Assembly: GCF_000317045.1 (NCBI RefSeq)
Contig: NC_019703.1
Span: 980,501 to 1,044,500 of the forward strand
Direction: 5' to 3'
DNA length: 64,000 nt
From: Geitlerinema sp. PCC 7407
GTDB lineage: Bacteria > Cyanobacteriota > Cyanobacteriia > PCC-7407
The position numbers were made by a program, and so were the translations under genes. Positions within the stretch are counted from its first letter, which is position 1. Every line of letters starts with the position of its first letter. The notes beneath the pieces are model-generated. The model was given only the letters and a program-made list of their open reading frames with translations, had not been told where the DNA came from and did no database searches. Shown piece after piece: positions 34,291 through 43,273 of this stretch.

Positions 34291-34322
34291 AAAGTTACTG
34301 GGAAGCTAGTGATTAGAGCAAA

Positions 34323-34946
34323 TCACGGTCTTTTGAACCAGCGTTGGAAATTGGCTTGGACTTGTTGCAAAAACTTTCGGCGTGGGCTCGGCGCTTCCTG
34401 GTTTACCCGCTGATAGCATTCATAGGCCGCCTCGTACTGCCCCAAATAGTGCAGCGCAACTCCCCGAAAGAGCTCCGCTTCTTTGTCCTCGGGGGCCAGC
34501 GCAAGCGCCTTCTGGCAGCTCTCTAGAGCGGCTTTGTATTGCCCCAGATGAATGAGTACTACGCCCCGAAAGGTCCAGGCAGGGCTGTGGTCAGGTTGCA
34601 GCTCTAGCACTTTCTCAAAGCTTTGGAGCGCTGCTTCGTGGCGCTCTAGGTTGGCTAAGGCGTCTCCTCGGCCATACCAGCTGCGATCGTCTTGGGGATT
34701 GAGCACGAGGGCGTTGTCAAAGCTGGCGATCGCCTCTTCGTAGCGCTTGAGATGATACTGCGCGACGCCCTGGCCATACCAAGCGGCTGCGTCCTCAGGA
34801 CACGCTTGCAGCGCCCGTTCAAAGCCCCGCAGCGCCTCCCAGTAGAGCTCCCAGTCGAGAGATCGATAACAAGCTTCTAGGTGGGGAGGACACTCAGCTG
34901 AGTCAAACCGAAACAATTGCTTAAGACGGCTGGTCGCTTCACTCAT
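34323..34946 (-). CDS. Tetratricopeptide repeat protein
   Basis: 207-residue soluble protein with about four to five TPR units between residues 25 and 190 (AWYGQGVAQYHLKRYEEAIA, SWYGRGDALANLERHEAALQ, AWTFRGVVLIHLGQYKAALE, AELFRGVALHYLGQYEAAYE). A basic tail ends FQRWFKRP. TPR stacks bind peptides or partner proteins; no partner is indicated by context. It has no signal peptide or membrane segment. Confidence 0.88.
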   Translation of the reverse strand: MSEATSRLKQLFRFDSAECPPHLEACYRSLDWELYWEALRGFERALQACPEDAAAWYGQGVAQYHLKRYEEAIASFDNALVLNPQDDRSWYGRGDALANLERHEAALQSFEKVLELQPDHSPAWTFRGVVLIHLGQYKAALESCQKALALAPEDKEAELFRGVALHYLGQYEAAYECYQRVNQEAPSPRRKFLQQVQANFQRWFKRP

Positions 34947-35470
34947 GGCGTCGCTAACTAAGGACGAAGGCAGTCACGGAAGGCAGGGCAAATCCGAGAT
35001 GATTGATGACAAAATCACCACTGGATCATCTCAGAATTCCCATTTCGACGTGGCGCAAATGCACCACTTTACAAACTGGTTCAAAGGGGCGCCGTACTAA
35101 AACGTTTTAATGAATTGCTTAATGAACTGCTGATAATCGCGAAGGCGATCGCCCGCAAACTCAACGGTTTTGCGATCGCTCTAATGCTGAACCACGTTTA
35201 GGCTGTCCATCACTGGACTGTCTTGCTGACCGCATCGAGTAGAAGCACCGTCGCGATCCTGGTTCTCAGGACAGCAGGGATCGCGCGCATCCCGATTGTG
35301 GTCTCAAATGCAGTTCAAAACAGTCTATCTTTCACAAATCTCAACAAGTTCGCTCCGGAAAAAGCCTGGGCGAACTTGTTTGAAATATCTTTTGATGCTG
35401 GCCTAAATTTCGCGACAATAACGCCAGCAAAATTACTGGCTGGCAATGCCCTTATATGCCCGAAAAAGGG
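34947..35470. other. Intergenic region with a long perfect inverted repeat
   Basis: About 520 bases. Contains AACAAGTTCGC (35343-35353) and GCGAACTTGTT (35370-35380), 11-bp perfect arms around 16 bases, and a GCCAGC/GCTGGC pair (35423-35428 with 35439-35444). An open frame at 35223-35492 on the + strand lacks coding character. Could hold a terminator for the lipoprotein gene or a small RNA. Confidence 0.4.
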
Positions 35471-36010
35471 TCAATCTTGGGGGGCTAAATAATATTGCTT
35501 GGCGAGAGACTGGAAGAGGGGATAGTACTCCGGAAAAACCTCGCTCGGGGCCTGGGCCTGCCACGTGTAGAGAATGCGATCGCGCTCTAGACGCAAAGTC
35601 ATGGTGCTCACCTCTGGACCAATGTCGACTTGGAGGCGGCCCGATAGACCCTGACGCGTCGTAAAGTTTTCGCCCTCAGGGGCCTTGGGCGTGTCATCGC
35701 CGGCAAAGACCAACGGATAGCTTCCCCACGCTCGCACCTCGATCGCCTGGTTGTCAGGGGCGTAAAAGGCTTGGCCATCCCGATTGTCGGGCGAAGGTCC
35801 TGGCTTCCAGCCGCGCGGATAGACCAGCTCAAAATCAAAGCGCTCGTTGTAGTAGGTCTGCGAGCGATCGCCCGACGTGATGGCTTGGTCGCACCCCTGC
35901 AGCGAGGCCATCACCCAGATAGCCGTCACCAGGGCCCATCCCCTTCGCTGCGATCGCCGGCTGTCCGGCGATCGCACCCGTCGCAATAACTCTCCAGCAC
36001 CCATAATCAT
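35471..36010 (-). CDS. Putative lipoprotein of unknown function
   Basis: 179 residues. The basic N-terminus and hydrophobic segment (ALVTAIWVMASLQGC) end in a lipobox (L-Q-G-C), indicating lipid attachment at the cysteine near residue 40. The mature part begins with YYNERFDFELVYPRGWKPG, reminiscent of PsbP-like folds, and continues with AFYAPDNQAIEVRAWGSYP and ILYTWQAQAPSEVFPEYYPL. No catalytic residues are recognised. ATG at 36004 is an alternative start two codons in. It is divergent from the RHH gene. Confidence 0.75.
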   Translation of the reverse strand: MIMGAGELLRRVRSPDSRRSQRRGWALVTAIWVMASLQGCDQAITSGDRSQTYYNERFDFELVYPRGWKPGPSPDNRDGQAFYAPDNQAIEVRAWGSYPLVFAGDDTPKAPEGENFTTRQGLSGRLQVDIGPEVSTMTLRLERDRILYTWQAQAPSEVFPEYYPLFQSLAKQYYLAPQD

Positions 36011-36134
36011 CAGCCGCGCAGAGCGGGACTCTCTGCCAGTACTCTTCGCCCGTTGGCAGTCCCGAACCGCACGATTGAGAAACGATGCTTTGTTAAGCTC
36101 TGTAACAATTATGCCGTCATGGCGTCATACCGTC

Positions 36135-36163
36135 TTGACAGCCTGCTGGCTAGCCGATATCGT
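36135..36163 (+). promoter_or_regulatory. Sigma-70 promoter of the RHH gene
   Basis: TTGACA (36135-36140) and TATCGT (36158-36163) with 17-base spacing, 34 bases before the ATG at 36198. Confidence 0.6.
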
Positions 36164-36197
36164 GGCATAGCATACCCGGGTAAAACGATTGAAGTCT

Positions 36198-36542
36198 ATG
36201 CAAGACAAGCAAAAAGTTACGTTATACCTTCCGCCAGAGTTACACCGTCAACTGAAGATTCGCTCCGCAGTTGATGTAGAACCGATGTCAGCTATTGCAG
36301 AGCGAGCACTGATCTTTTACCTCAATCATGCGGATGTCGTAGAGGAAGTCGAATCCTCCATTGGCAAGACCCACAGAGTTTACGAATGTCCGGAATGTGC
36401 CTCATCGGTCATCTTGCGTGACAGTGAGCTGATCAAGCTAGGCCAGCAGCCGGGAGTCGTGGTCACCGATGACATCTCTGTGAACCCTGTGCAGCCTGCT
36501 GCACCCGGCCAAGAAGGTGAAGAAGAGCTAGTTCCCTGCTAA
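36198..36542 (+). CDS. Ribbon-helix-helix protein with CxxC motif
   Basis: 114 residues. The N-terminus (KQKVTLYLPPELHRQLKIRS; MSAIAERALIFYLNHADVV) is a typical RHH strand-helix-helix, normally a dimeric DNA-binding unit. A short C-terminal part contains YECPECASSVILRDSELIKL, a single CPEC knuckle that could bind zinc if dimerised, then an acidic Pro-rich tail ending VPC. ATG at 36198 is preferred over a TTG three codons earlier. It lies directly upstream of ycf46 in the same direction, but an apparent operator at 36604 separates them. Cyanobacterial conserved; target unknown. Confidence 0.8.
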   Translation: MQDKQKVTLYLPPELHRQLKIRSAVDVEPMSAIAERALIFYLNHADVVEEVESSIGKTHRVYECPECASSVILRDSELIKLGQQPGVVVTDDISVNPVQPAAPGQEGEEELVPC

Positions 36543-36603
36543 GCATTGCTGAGTCACCCAGGTTTTGTGGGCTCTGTGCTGCTACCGACAAGCCGGTCCG
36601 TTA

Positions 36604-36617
36604 AGTACTTCAGTACT
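36604..36617. promoter_or_regulatory. LexA-type box upstream of ycf46
   Basis: AGTACTTCAGTACT fits the cyanobacterial LexA consensus RGTACNNNDGTWCB at every position and is 33 bases before the ycf46 ATG. Whether LexA here controls DNA repair or other genes is open. Confidence 0.5.
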
Positions 36618-36650
36618 GTCTGCGCCGTGTTCTAAGTTAGGTCGATGGTT

Positions 36651-38159
36651 ATGAAAGAAGAGCTCAGCATCTTAATACAGGCCCAATATCCCCTGATTTA
36701 CCTGGTGACCTCCGAAGAAGAGCGAGCAGAGCAGGCGATCGCGGTGATCGCGGCGCAGCAAAAGCCTCAACGCAGGGTTTACCTGTGGACTGTGACCCAT
36801 GGCATCGTCGAGTATGGCCAGCCAGGCAAGGTGATGCAGCAAAACACGGTCTCTCCTGAGGCAGCAGTCAGCTGGGTCAATCGCCAGGAAAATGGCATCT
36901 TCATCTTCAAAGATCTCCACCCCTTCGTTGACTCCCCCAATGTCACTCGCTCCTTGCGAGATGCGATCGCCAGCTTCAAAGGCACGCCCAAGACCATCAT
37001 CTTGATGTCTCCAATCCAGCAAGTGCCCATCGAGCTTGAGAAAGAAGTCGTAGTTCTCGACTTCCCGCTGCCCGACATGGCCGAGCTCAACCAAGTCCTT
37101 TCCCGTCAGCTCGAGCAGGGCCGGAATCGACGCATCACCACCGAAGGCCGCGAAAAGCTCCTCAAAGCGGCTCTAGGTCTGACCCGCGACGAAGCGGAGA
37201 AAGTCTACCGGAAAGCTCAAGTAACCGCTGGCTGCCTCACCGAAGAGCAGGTCGACATCGTCCTTTCCGAAAAGCAGCAGCTCATTCGACGCAATGGCAT
37301 TCTGGAGTACATCGAAGAAGACGAAACCATTCATTCAGTCGGTGGTCTAGAAGAGCTCAAGCACTGGCTCCATCAGCGCTCCAACGCCTTTACCGAGCGA
37401 GCTCGAGAATACGGCTTGCCCCAGCCAAAGGGGATGCTGATTCTGGGCGTTCCTGGCTGCGGAAAGTCGCTCATTGCCAAAACGACGGCCCGCCTCTGGG
37501 GTCTGCCGCTCTTGCGCCTAGACATGGGCCGAGTGTACGACGGCTCTATGGTTGGCCGCTCCGAAGCCAACCTGCGCAACGCTCTCAAGACAGCCGAATC
37601 CATCTCTCCCACTATCTTGTTTATCGATGAGCTGGACAAAGCCTTTGCTGGAGGGGCGGGCTCTGCGGACTCTGACGGTGGTACCTCCAGCCGGATCTTT
37701 GGATCCTTCCTGACCTGGATGCAAGAGAAGACCTCGCCGGTCTTCGTGATGGCCACTGCCAACCGGGTAGAGCGCCTGCCGGGAGAGTTTCTGCGCAAGG
37801 GCCGCTTTGACGAGATTTTCTTCGTCGACCTGCCCACGCCCGAAGAAAGACAAGCAATTTTCCGCATTCATCTAGCCAAGCGGCGTTCCGATATCACGCG
37901 TTTTGCCCTCGACCAGCTTGCGAGCGCCTCAGATGGCTTCTCTGGCGCTGAAATTGAGCAAGCCGTGATTGCCGCAATGTATGAAGCTTTCGCCCAAGAC
38001 AGAGAGTTTACGCAGCTCGATATTTTGGCTGCGCTCAAGGCCACGCTGCCGCTGTCGCGGACGATGAACGAGCAGGTCACTGCGCTTCGTGATTGGGCTC
38101 GCCAAAGAGCCCGACCTGCTGCGTCCTCCGTCGCTGAATATCAGCGCATGGAGTTCTAA
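36651..38159 (+). CDS. ycf46: Ycf46-family AAA ATPase
   Basis: 502-residue AAA ATPase conserved in cyanobacteria and some plastid genomes, reported in connection with inorganic-carbon and photosynthesis control, with no settled mechanism. Residues 1-240 are the Ycf46-specific domain (LIQAQYPLIYLVTSEEERA; FPLPDMAELNQVLSRQ). The AAA module has Walker A GVPGCGKS, Walker B TILFIDELDKAF, ATANRVERLPGEFLRKGRFD with the arginine finger, and sensor 2 DGFSGAEIEQAV. I prefer ATG 36651 because the AGG at 36639-36641 is 9 nt away; ATG 36645 is too close. A hairpin (38162-38173 with 38181-38191) follows the stop. Confidence 0.93.
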   Translation: MKEELSILIQAQYPLIYLVTSEEERAEQAIAVIAAQQKPQRRVYLWTVTHGIVEYGQPGKVMQQNTVSPEAAVSWVNRQENGIFIFKDLHPFVDSPNVTRSLRDAIASFKGTPKTIILMSPIQQVPIELEKEVVVLDFPLPDMAELNQVLSRQLEQGRNRRITTEGREKLLKAALGLTRDEAEKVYRKAQVTAGCLTEEQVDIVLSEKQQLIRRNGILEYIEEDETIHSVGGLEELKHWLHQRSNAFTERAREYGLPQPKGMLILGVPGCGKSLIAKTTARLWGLPLLRLDMGRVYDGSMVGRSEANLRNALKTAESISPTILFIDELDKAFAGGAGSADSDGGTSSRIFGSFLTWMQEKTSPVFVMATANRVERLPGEFLRKGRFDEIFFVDLPTPEERQAIFRIHLAKRRSDITRFALDQLASASDGFSGAEIEQAVIAAMYEAFAQDREFTQLDILAALKATLPLSRTMNEQVTALRDWARQRARPAASSVAEYQRMEF

Positions 38160-38327
38160 AGCTTTCCTGCCTGTTCCCAGCAGGCGGAAAGGCTAGCCCA
38201 AGGCTAGCAGACTGATCCGACCGTTGCTACATCGATTCTGAGCTTTGGCTGGTTAGCCGAATATCTCAGTTCCCTACCTACCAAAACGTTGTTGTATTTC
38301 TCGACTCTCTACTAGGAGGAAGTCCAA

Positions 38328-38681
38328 ATGTCTCACTTCAGCACACTGCGCACGAAAATCACCGAGTCTGAAATCCTAAAGTCTTCCCTGCGTGATTTGG
38401 GAATCAACGTCAAGACTGAGGCGGATGTCCGGGGCTACAACGGCCAGCGGGTTCGTGCGGACATTGTTGCCGTTCTGGACGGTGAGTATGATCTCGGCTG
38501 GTCTCGCAATGCTGATGGCACCTTCGATCTGATTGCGGATCTGTGGGGCGTTGCCAAGAAGCACAATCAGACCGAGCTGATCAACTCCATTAACCAAAAG
38601 TACGCCGTTAACAAGACCTTGGCAGAAGTTAAGCGTCCTGGTCTGCAGAACGCTAATGTCAAGCTGGTGGTTCAAAAGTAG
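38328..38681 (+). CDS. ycf35: Ycf35 (DUF1257) protein
   Basis: 117-residue soluble protein of the DUF1257/Ycf35 family, found in cyanobacteria and red-lineage plastids, function unknown. It starts MSHFSTLRTKITESEILKSS and contains ADVRGYNGQRVRADIVAVL and GEYDLGWSRNADGTFDLIAD. A strong TAGGAGGA ribosome-binding site precedes the ATG. It lies 168 bases after ycf46 in the same direction and has its own terminator. Confidence 0.93.
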   Translation: MSHFSTLRTKITESEILKSSLRDLGINVKTEADVRGYNGQRVRADIVAVLDGEYDLGWSRNADGTFDLIADLWGVAKKHNQTELINSINQKYAVNKTLAEVKRPGLQNANVKLVVQK

Positions 38682-38704
38682 TCTCTCTGCGCGTTCCCAA
38701 GCTG

Positions 38705-38735
38705 ACGGGCTTTCCTGGTAAGGGTAGCCCGTTTT
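38705..38735 (+). terminator. Intrinsic terminator of ycf35
   Basis: ACGGGCT (38705-38711) pairs with AGCCCGT (38726-38732), followed by a TTT run. Confidence 0.8.
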
Positions 38736-38885
38736 CTGTCTCCTAAAATTTGCGTTGCCTATCTCTTTTATGAGCGTGGTTTTGGAGCGATCGCCGCTTC
38801 CAGGACCGCGCTTATTTTTTGCCAAATGCGTCTACTCTGAAAAAGGCTGGCTTTGATCGGGATAGTACGTCCATAGGAGAAGCGC

Positions 38886-39071
38886 ATGTTTGGTCTTGGG
38901 TGGTTAGAAGTTGGCGTTATTTTTCTGGTTGTGCTGCTGATTTTTGGACCCAAAAAGATTCCTGAACTGGGCAGCGCTCTGGGAAAAACCCTGCGGGGCT
39001 TCAAGGATGAAGTTCAGCGTCCCAAGGAAGAGGATGAGTTTGGGGAGACGGACGAGGATTCGCTGCGCTAG
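38886..39071 (+). CDS. tatA: Sec-independent translocase subunit TatA
   Basis: 61-residue pore-forming component of the twin-arginine pathway, which exports folded proteins. One membrane helix ([17 protein letters not shown]), the hinge [11 protein letters not shown], an amphipathic helix ([11 protein letters not shown]) and an acidic tail are in the standard order. In cyanobacteria one or two TatA/B-like proteins serve both cytoplasmic and thylakoid membranes. The gene is monocistronic between two terminators; tatC is not in this window. Confidence 0.95.
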   Translation: MFGLGWLEVGVIFLVVLLIFGPKKIPELGSALGKTLRGFKDEVQRPKEEDEFGETDEDSLR

Positions 39072-39166
39072 GGTTTCTGGGTGGGTCGCAGCGATCGCCT
39101 AGGGACGCAGTCCTTCGGAGGCGTTGCGAATCTGTTTGCCCCATGAGTATCAAAGCAGGCACCGAA

Positions 39167-39195
39167 AAGGGCCCAGTCAACTTGACTGGGCCCTT
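39167..39195. terminator. Bidirectional terminator between tatA and cphA
   Basis: AAGGGCCCAGTCAA and TTGACTGGGCCCTT are perfect complements separated by one base. A-rich flank on one side and T-containing flank on the other; placed between convergent tatA and cphA. Confidence 0.9.
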
Positions 39196-39223
39196 AGTTC
39201 TTTTGAGATGTGCGCAGGCGGCT

Positions 39224-41932
39224 TCAGGAATTTAGGCGGCTGCTGACGGAGACTTCTTCGGTTTCGGACTCGAGAGGGGGATTGAGGGGAGTGGGGCGAT
39301 CGCTGAGGTTCGCGGGCTTGGGCGATCGCTCCTCAATGATGGCGATGGCGCGGCTAACGCTCTCCGGCAAAATCACCACCAGGCTGCCTTCGGTCGCCTG
39401 GTCAAGGGCCGTCCGGATGGCCTCCGCCTCGTCCAAAATGAGCTGATAGGGCTGCTGAGGATTGCGATCGAGAATGCCCCGCTCGATCCAGTCAGCGGCG
39501 TCTCCCCGAGGACGTCCTCGGGTGTCGTCATCTTCTTTGATGATGATGGTGTTAAACATTTCGGCTGAGAGCTGGCCGAGGGTGACGAAGTCCTCATCGC
39601 GGCGATCGCCCGGCCCGCCGACCACCCCAATGCGATCGCCCGGCCAGTTCAGCACAAACCCCGCCAGCGCCTCGTAGCTGGCAGGATTGTGGGCATAGTC
39701 CACCAGCGCGTGGTACTTGCCCAGATCAAAAAGATTCATCCGGCCAGGCGTCTGGTCCACCGAGGCCTCAAAGGTCGCCAGCGCCGCCCGAATATCCTCA
39801 ATCCGCACCCCCTGGGCAAAAGCCGCCAGGCTGCCTGCCAGCGCATTGGCAATCATAAACGGGGCCCGTCCTCCCATCGTCAGCGGGACGTTCACCGCCT
39901 GCTCGATGCGCAGCGTCCAGTCCCCCTTGATGATGGACAGATAGCCATTCTCATAAACAGCCGCCAGACCGCCCTGGAGGGTATGCTCGCGGATCAGCTC
40001 GCTGTCTGCATTCATCGAAAAATAGGCCACCTGCCCTTTGACCCGACTGGCCATCTGGGCGACCCGCGGGTCATCGGCGTTGAGCACTGCGTAGCCGTTG
40101 GGAGCTACCGCTTCAGCGACCACGCTCTTGAGGTGGGCCATCTCCTCGATCGTGTTGATGTCCCCCAAGCCGAGATGGTCTGCCGCCACATTCAGCACCA
40201 CCCCGACATCGCAGCTATCGAAAGCCAGGCCAGAGCGCAAAATACCCCCCCGGGCCGTCTCCAAAACGGCCACCTCCACCGTGGGGTCTTGCAGGATCAG
40301 CTGGGCGCTTTGGGGACCGGTGTTGTCTCCCTTCTCCACCAAGTAATCCCCGATGTAGGTGCCGTCCGTGGTGGTGTAGCCCACGGTCCGCTGGGTCTGC
40401 CGGTAGATGTGGGCAATCAGGCGCGTCGTGGTGGTCTTGCCGTTGGTGCCCGTAATGGCCACGATGGGCACCCGGGCTGGCGTGCCCGGCGGAAACAGCA
40501 TGTCAATCACCGGAGCCGCCACATTCCGGGCTTTGCCCTCGCTGGGGCAGACGTGCATCCGGAAGCCAGGCGCAGCGTTGACCTCGACGATCACCCCGTC
40601 CGTTTCCCGCAGAGGACGCGAGATATCGTCCGTCACCACGTCAATGCCCGCAATATCGAGGCCGATGACCTTGGCGACGCGCTGGGCCAGCCAGACATTT
40701 TCGGGATGGATGTCATCGGTGCGATCGATGGCAATGCCGCCCGTACTGAGATTGGCAGTGGCCCGCAGATAGCAAACCGCACCAGTGGGCAAAACGCTAT
40801 CAACGGTGTAGCCCTGGCGCTCTAGGAGCTGACCACTGGTGCGGTCCATGGTGATGCGAGTCAGGACATTGTCGTGGCCTTCACCGCGCCTTGGGTCACG
40901 ATTGGTTGCTTCGATCAGCTCCGCGATCGTGGACTTGCCATCTCCCGTCACGCAGGCGGGGACTCGCTCGGCGACGGCCACAACCTGGCCATTGACCACC
41001 AAAATGCGATGGTCGCGGCCGCGATAGTAGCGCTCAACGATCACGGTTTGGGTTTTGGAGGCGTTGCTGGCAGCGTCGTAGGCTTCCTCGGCTTCTTCCC
41101 AAGAGTTGATGTTGATGGTGATGCCGCGCCCGTGGTTGCCGTCGAGGGGCTTGATCACAATGGGAAAGCCGCCGACCTCTTCGACGGCGGCTTCTAGTTC
41201 GTCAAAGTAGCGAATGACGGTACCCGCCGGTACTGGAATGCCAGCGTCTCGCAGGGTTTTCTTGGTGCCTTCTTTGTCGCAGGCCAGCTCGACGCCGAGA
41301 ATGCTGGTGTTGCTGCTGAGGGTGGCTTGGAGGCGTTTCTGATAGACGCCGTAGCCGAGCTGAATCATGGAGCGAGCGCTCATGGCGTTCCAGGGGATGC
41401 CGCGAGCCTCGGCTTCGGTGACCAGGGTTTCGGTGCTGGGGCCGAGGGCGGCATCGGACCACAGCTGACGGAGATCCTGGAGGTCCTGCTCGACTTCTTC
41501 GAGGGGGTAGGTGCCGGTGTCAACGATGCTTTGGCAGAGGCGGACGGCGGCCCGGGCAGCGTAGCGCCCTGCTTGCTCGTCGAGGTACTCGAAGACGACT
41601 TGGTAGATGCCGGGGGTGGCGGTCTCGCGGGTGCGGCCAAAGCCGACCATCATGCCGGCCAGGGACTGGAGCTCGAGGGCAACGTGCTCGACGATGTGAC
41701 CCATCATGGTGCCGTCTTGGACGCGGCTCAGAAAGCCTCCCCGACGTCCGGGAGAGCAGTAGTGCTCGATCAGGCTGGGCAGCGCCTGGGTGAGGCCTTC
41801 GTAGAAGCCTGGGATTTCGTTAGAGGGCTTGTCGATGAGATTTTCTAAATCCAGCCGCATGACCACGAGTTTGGCATGGCGGATACTCCAGTAGTTGGGG
41901 CCGCGTAACGTCTGGATTTTTTCTATCTTCAT
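39224..41932 (-). CDS. cphA: Cyanophycin synthetase
   Basis: Polymerises aspartate backbone with arginine side chains into cyanophycin, a nitrogen reserve, using two ATP-dependent ligations. The 902 residues show the N-terminal domain (KIEKIQTLRGPNYWSIRHAK), an ATP-grasp domain (about 210-470: GGFPIVIKPLDGNHGRGITI; VIVEVNAAPGFRMH) and a Mur-ligase-like domain with P-loop ITGTNGKTTTTRL (about 493-505), DYAHNPASYEAL and the C-terminal lobe. The last 30 residues are Pro/Ser/Glu-rich. cphB lies immediately upstream on the same strand (128-base gap), the usual cyanobacterial pairing. Confidence 0.97.
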   Translation of the reverse strand: MKIEKIQTLRGPNYWSIRHAKLVVMRLDLENLIDKPSNEIPGFYEGLTQALPSLIEHYCSPGRRGGFLSRVQDGTMMGHIVEHVALELQSLAGMMVGFGRTRETATPGIYQVVFEYLDEQAGRYAARAAVRLCQSIVDTGTYPLEEVEQDLQDLRQLWSDAALGPSTETLVTEAEARGIPWNAMSARSMIQLGYGVYQKRLQATLSSNTSILGVELACDKEGTKKTLRDAGIPVPAGTVIRYFDELEAAVEEVGGFPIVIKPLDGNHGRGITININSWEEAEEAYDAASNASKTQTVIVERYYRGRDHRILVVNGQVVAVAERVPACVTGDGKSTIAELIEATNRDPRRGEGHDNVLTRITMDRTSGQLLERQGYTVDSVLPTGAVCYLRATANLSTGGIAIDRTDDIHPENVWLAQRVAKVIGLDIAGIDVVTDDISRPLRETDGVIVEVNAAPGFRMHVCPSEGKARNVAAPVIDMLFPPGTPARVPIVAITGTNGKTTTTRLIAHIYRQTQRTVGYTTTDGTYIGDYLVEKGDNTGPQSAQLILQDPTVEVAVLETARGGILRSGLAFDSCDVGVVLNVAADHLGLGDINTIEEMAHLKSVVAEAVAPNGYAVLNADDPRVAQMASRVKGQVAYFSMNADSELIREHTLQGGLAAVYENGYLSIIKGDWTLRIEQAVNVPLTMGGRAPFMIANALAGSLAAFAQGVRIEDIRAALATFEASVDQTPGRMNLFDLGKYHALVDYAHNPASYEALAGFVLNWPGDRIGVVGGPGDRRDEDFVTLGQLSAEMFNTIIIKEDDDTRGRPRGDAADWIERGILDRNPQQPYQLILDEAEAIRTALDQATEGSLVVILPESVSRAIAIIEERSPKPANLSDRPTPLNPPLESETEEVSVSSRLNS

Positions 41933-42060
41933 AACGGTATCCGGAGTGTTGGGCGAGGCCGGGCAAGCACGGGCAACAGCTATCTAGTGTCCACTTTCAA
42001 AAAGTAGGGAAACCGTTCGTGGTGAACAGTCCTGAGGGGCGATCGCCCGAAAATCGGGAC

Positions 42061-42918
42061 CTACGCTGGTTCTGGGGCCGTGGCTGTTTTTCTGTGCAGA
42101 TCGTAGCAGTCTCCGTGGCTCAGGATGTGAAGCCGCAGGTGGTGGAGGCTGAGGGGATCGGTGGCGCCGACACCAGCGCTGTTGGTGTAGGTGGATTCTT
42201 TGGCGTCGATGATGGTGACGGTGCCTTTGCCCATGACGCGGATGAGGCCCTCGCCCTCGAAGATGGCGCAGGTGTCTTCGTCGATGCCGATGCCGTGGCG
42301 ATCGGGGTGCATGGCGATCGCGCTCAGCAAGCGGGCCATGCGATTTCGGTTGTGGAAGTGCTGATCCACGATGACTTCGGGAATGATGCCCAGGCCGATC
42401 GCCATGTCCACCAGGGCGCGATTGGGCGATTCGCCGCTGCCGCCACCGGCGATCATGTGGTGACCCATGACCGCTGCCCCGGCGCTGGTGCCCGCCAAGA
42501 CGATCTGGCCCAGCTGAGCCTTGAGGCGCACTGCCTCCATCAGCGGGGTGTCGGCTAGCAGGGAGCACAGCCTCAGCTGGTCGCCACCGGTCATGAAGAC
42601 GCCGGTACAGTCGTCGAGGTCGCGCTGCCAGATGGGGTCTTCGCCCTGGCTACGCTCCCGGATGTCGAGAATCTTGATCTCGGAGGCCCCCATCTCTTGA
42701 AAAATGCTCCGGTAGCGCTCGCCAATGACCGCCGGCTCCCGCGAAGCGCAGGGAATAATGGCAATGCGGGCTTCGGCTTTGCCCGCACGGGCAAAAAAGG
42801 TGTGCAAGATTTCGCGCCCGTGCACTTTGTCTTCCGCTCCGCCAATGACCATGACAGAGGTTCTCGTCGATTGAGGTCTCCCCTGGTGCAAGAGGGACTG
42901 GGGTTCTAGCTGCAGCAT
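42061..42918 (-). CDS. cphB: Cyanophycinase
   Basis: Serine exopeptidase of family S51 that cleaves cyanophycin to beta-Asp-Arg dipeptides. The 285 residues include VMVIGGAEDKVHGREIL, CTGVFMTGGDQLRL and the nucleophile motif LAGTSAGAAVM (Ser145). VDQHFHNRNRMARLL and GIGIDEDTCAIF complete the family pattern. Located upstream of cphA in the same direction, so degradation and synthesis of the reserve are co-located and probably co-expressed. Confidence 0.97.
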   Translation of the reverse strand: MLQLEPQSLLHQGRPQSTRTSVMVIGGAEDKVHGREILHTFFARAGKAEARIAIIPCASREPAVIGERYRSIFQEMGASEIKILDIRERSQGEDPIWQRDLDDCTGVFMTGGDQLRLCSLLADTPLMEAVRLKAQLGQIVLAGTSAGAAVMGHHMIAGGGSGESPNRALVDMAIGLGIIPEVIVDQHFHNRNRMARLLSAIAMHPDRHGIGIDEDTCAIFEGEGLIRVMGKGTVTIIDAKESTYTNSAGVGATDPLSLHHLRLHILSHGDCYDLHRKTATAPEPA

Positions 42919-43273
42919 AGTGTCGTGTCGATGGAAGGTGAACCAAGTGCTCCAGAAGCCGCGTCGAAAACTCGGTCAAGTCAGCAATCAGCAACAGCCA
43001 CCTGGCAAAGCAAGGGGCCGAAAAGGGACAAAATTGGCGTCCGAGACACGACGGCCCTTAGATGTGGCCGTAGCTGCCAGCAACTTCTGGAGATTGCGGG
43101 GATGCTCCGAGCATGGCGCGCTGCGAAAGTCATCGATGGCATCGGTCAAACTCTCATTATTGGTGAGTCTAGACCCCGGAAACTGTAAAGAATTTGGCAA
43201 ATTGTTTAAACACCATTAAACCAAGCCGGGGGCTGGAAAGACCAGGCTGCCAAGAGATTCCCTCGCCTGAGCC
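42919..43273. other. Intergenic region, cphB / ClC channel
   Basis: About 355 bases, upstream of cphB and downstream of the ClC gene on the same strand. No ORF with coding character, no clear terminator. The right end is AT-rich (TTTGGCAAATTGTTTAAAC) and could carry the cphB promoter. Confidence 0.35.

Noticed and set aside
35223-35492. 89-codon + strand frame in the gap before the lipoprotein gene
   Set aside because: No ribosome-binding site, no recognisable pattern, and it overlaps the lipoprotein 3' end; the region's inverted repeats suggest non-coding sequence.
39689-40825. 378-codon open frame opposite cphA
   Set aside because: Antisense to the cyanophycin synthetase ATP-grasp and Mur-ligase regions; translation is His/Arg/Gly-rich and featureless.
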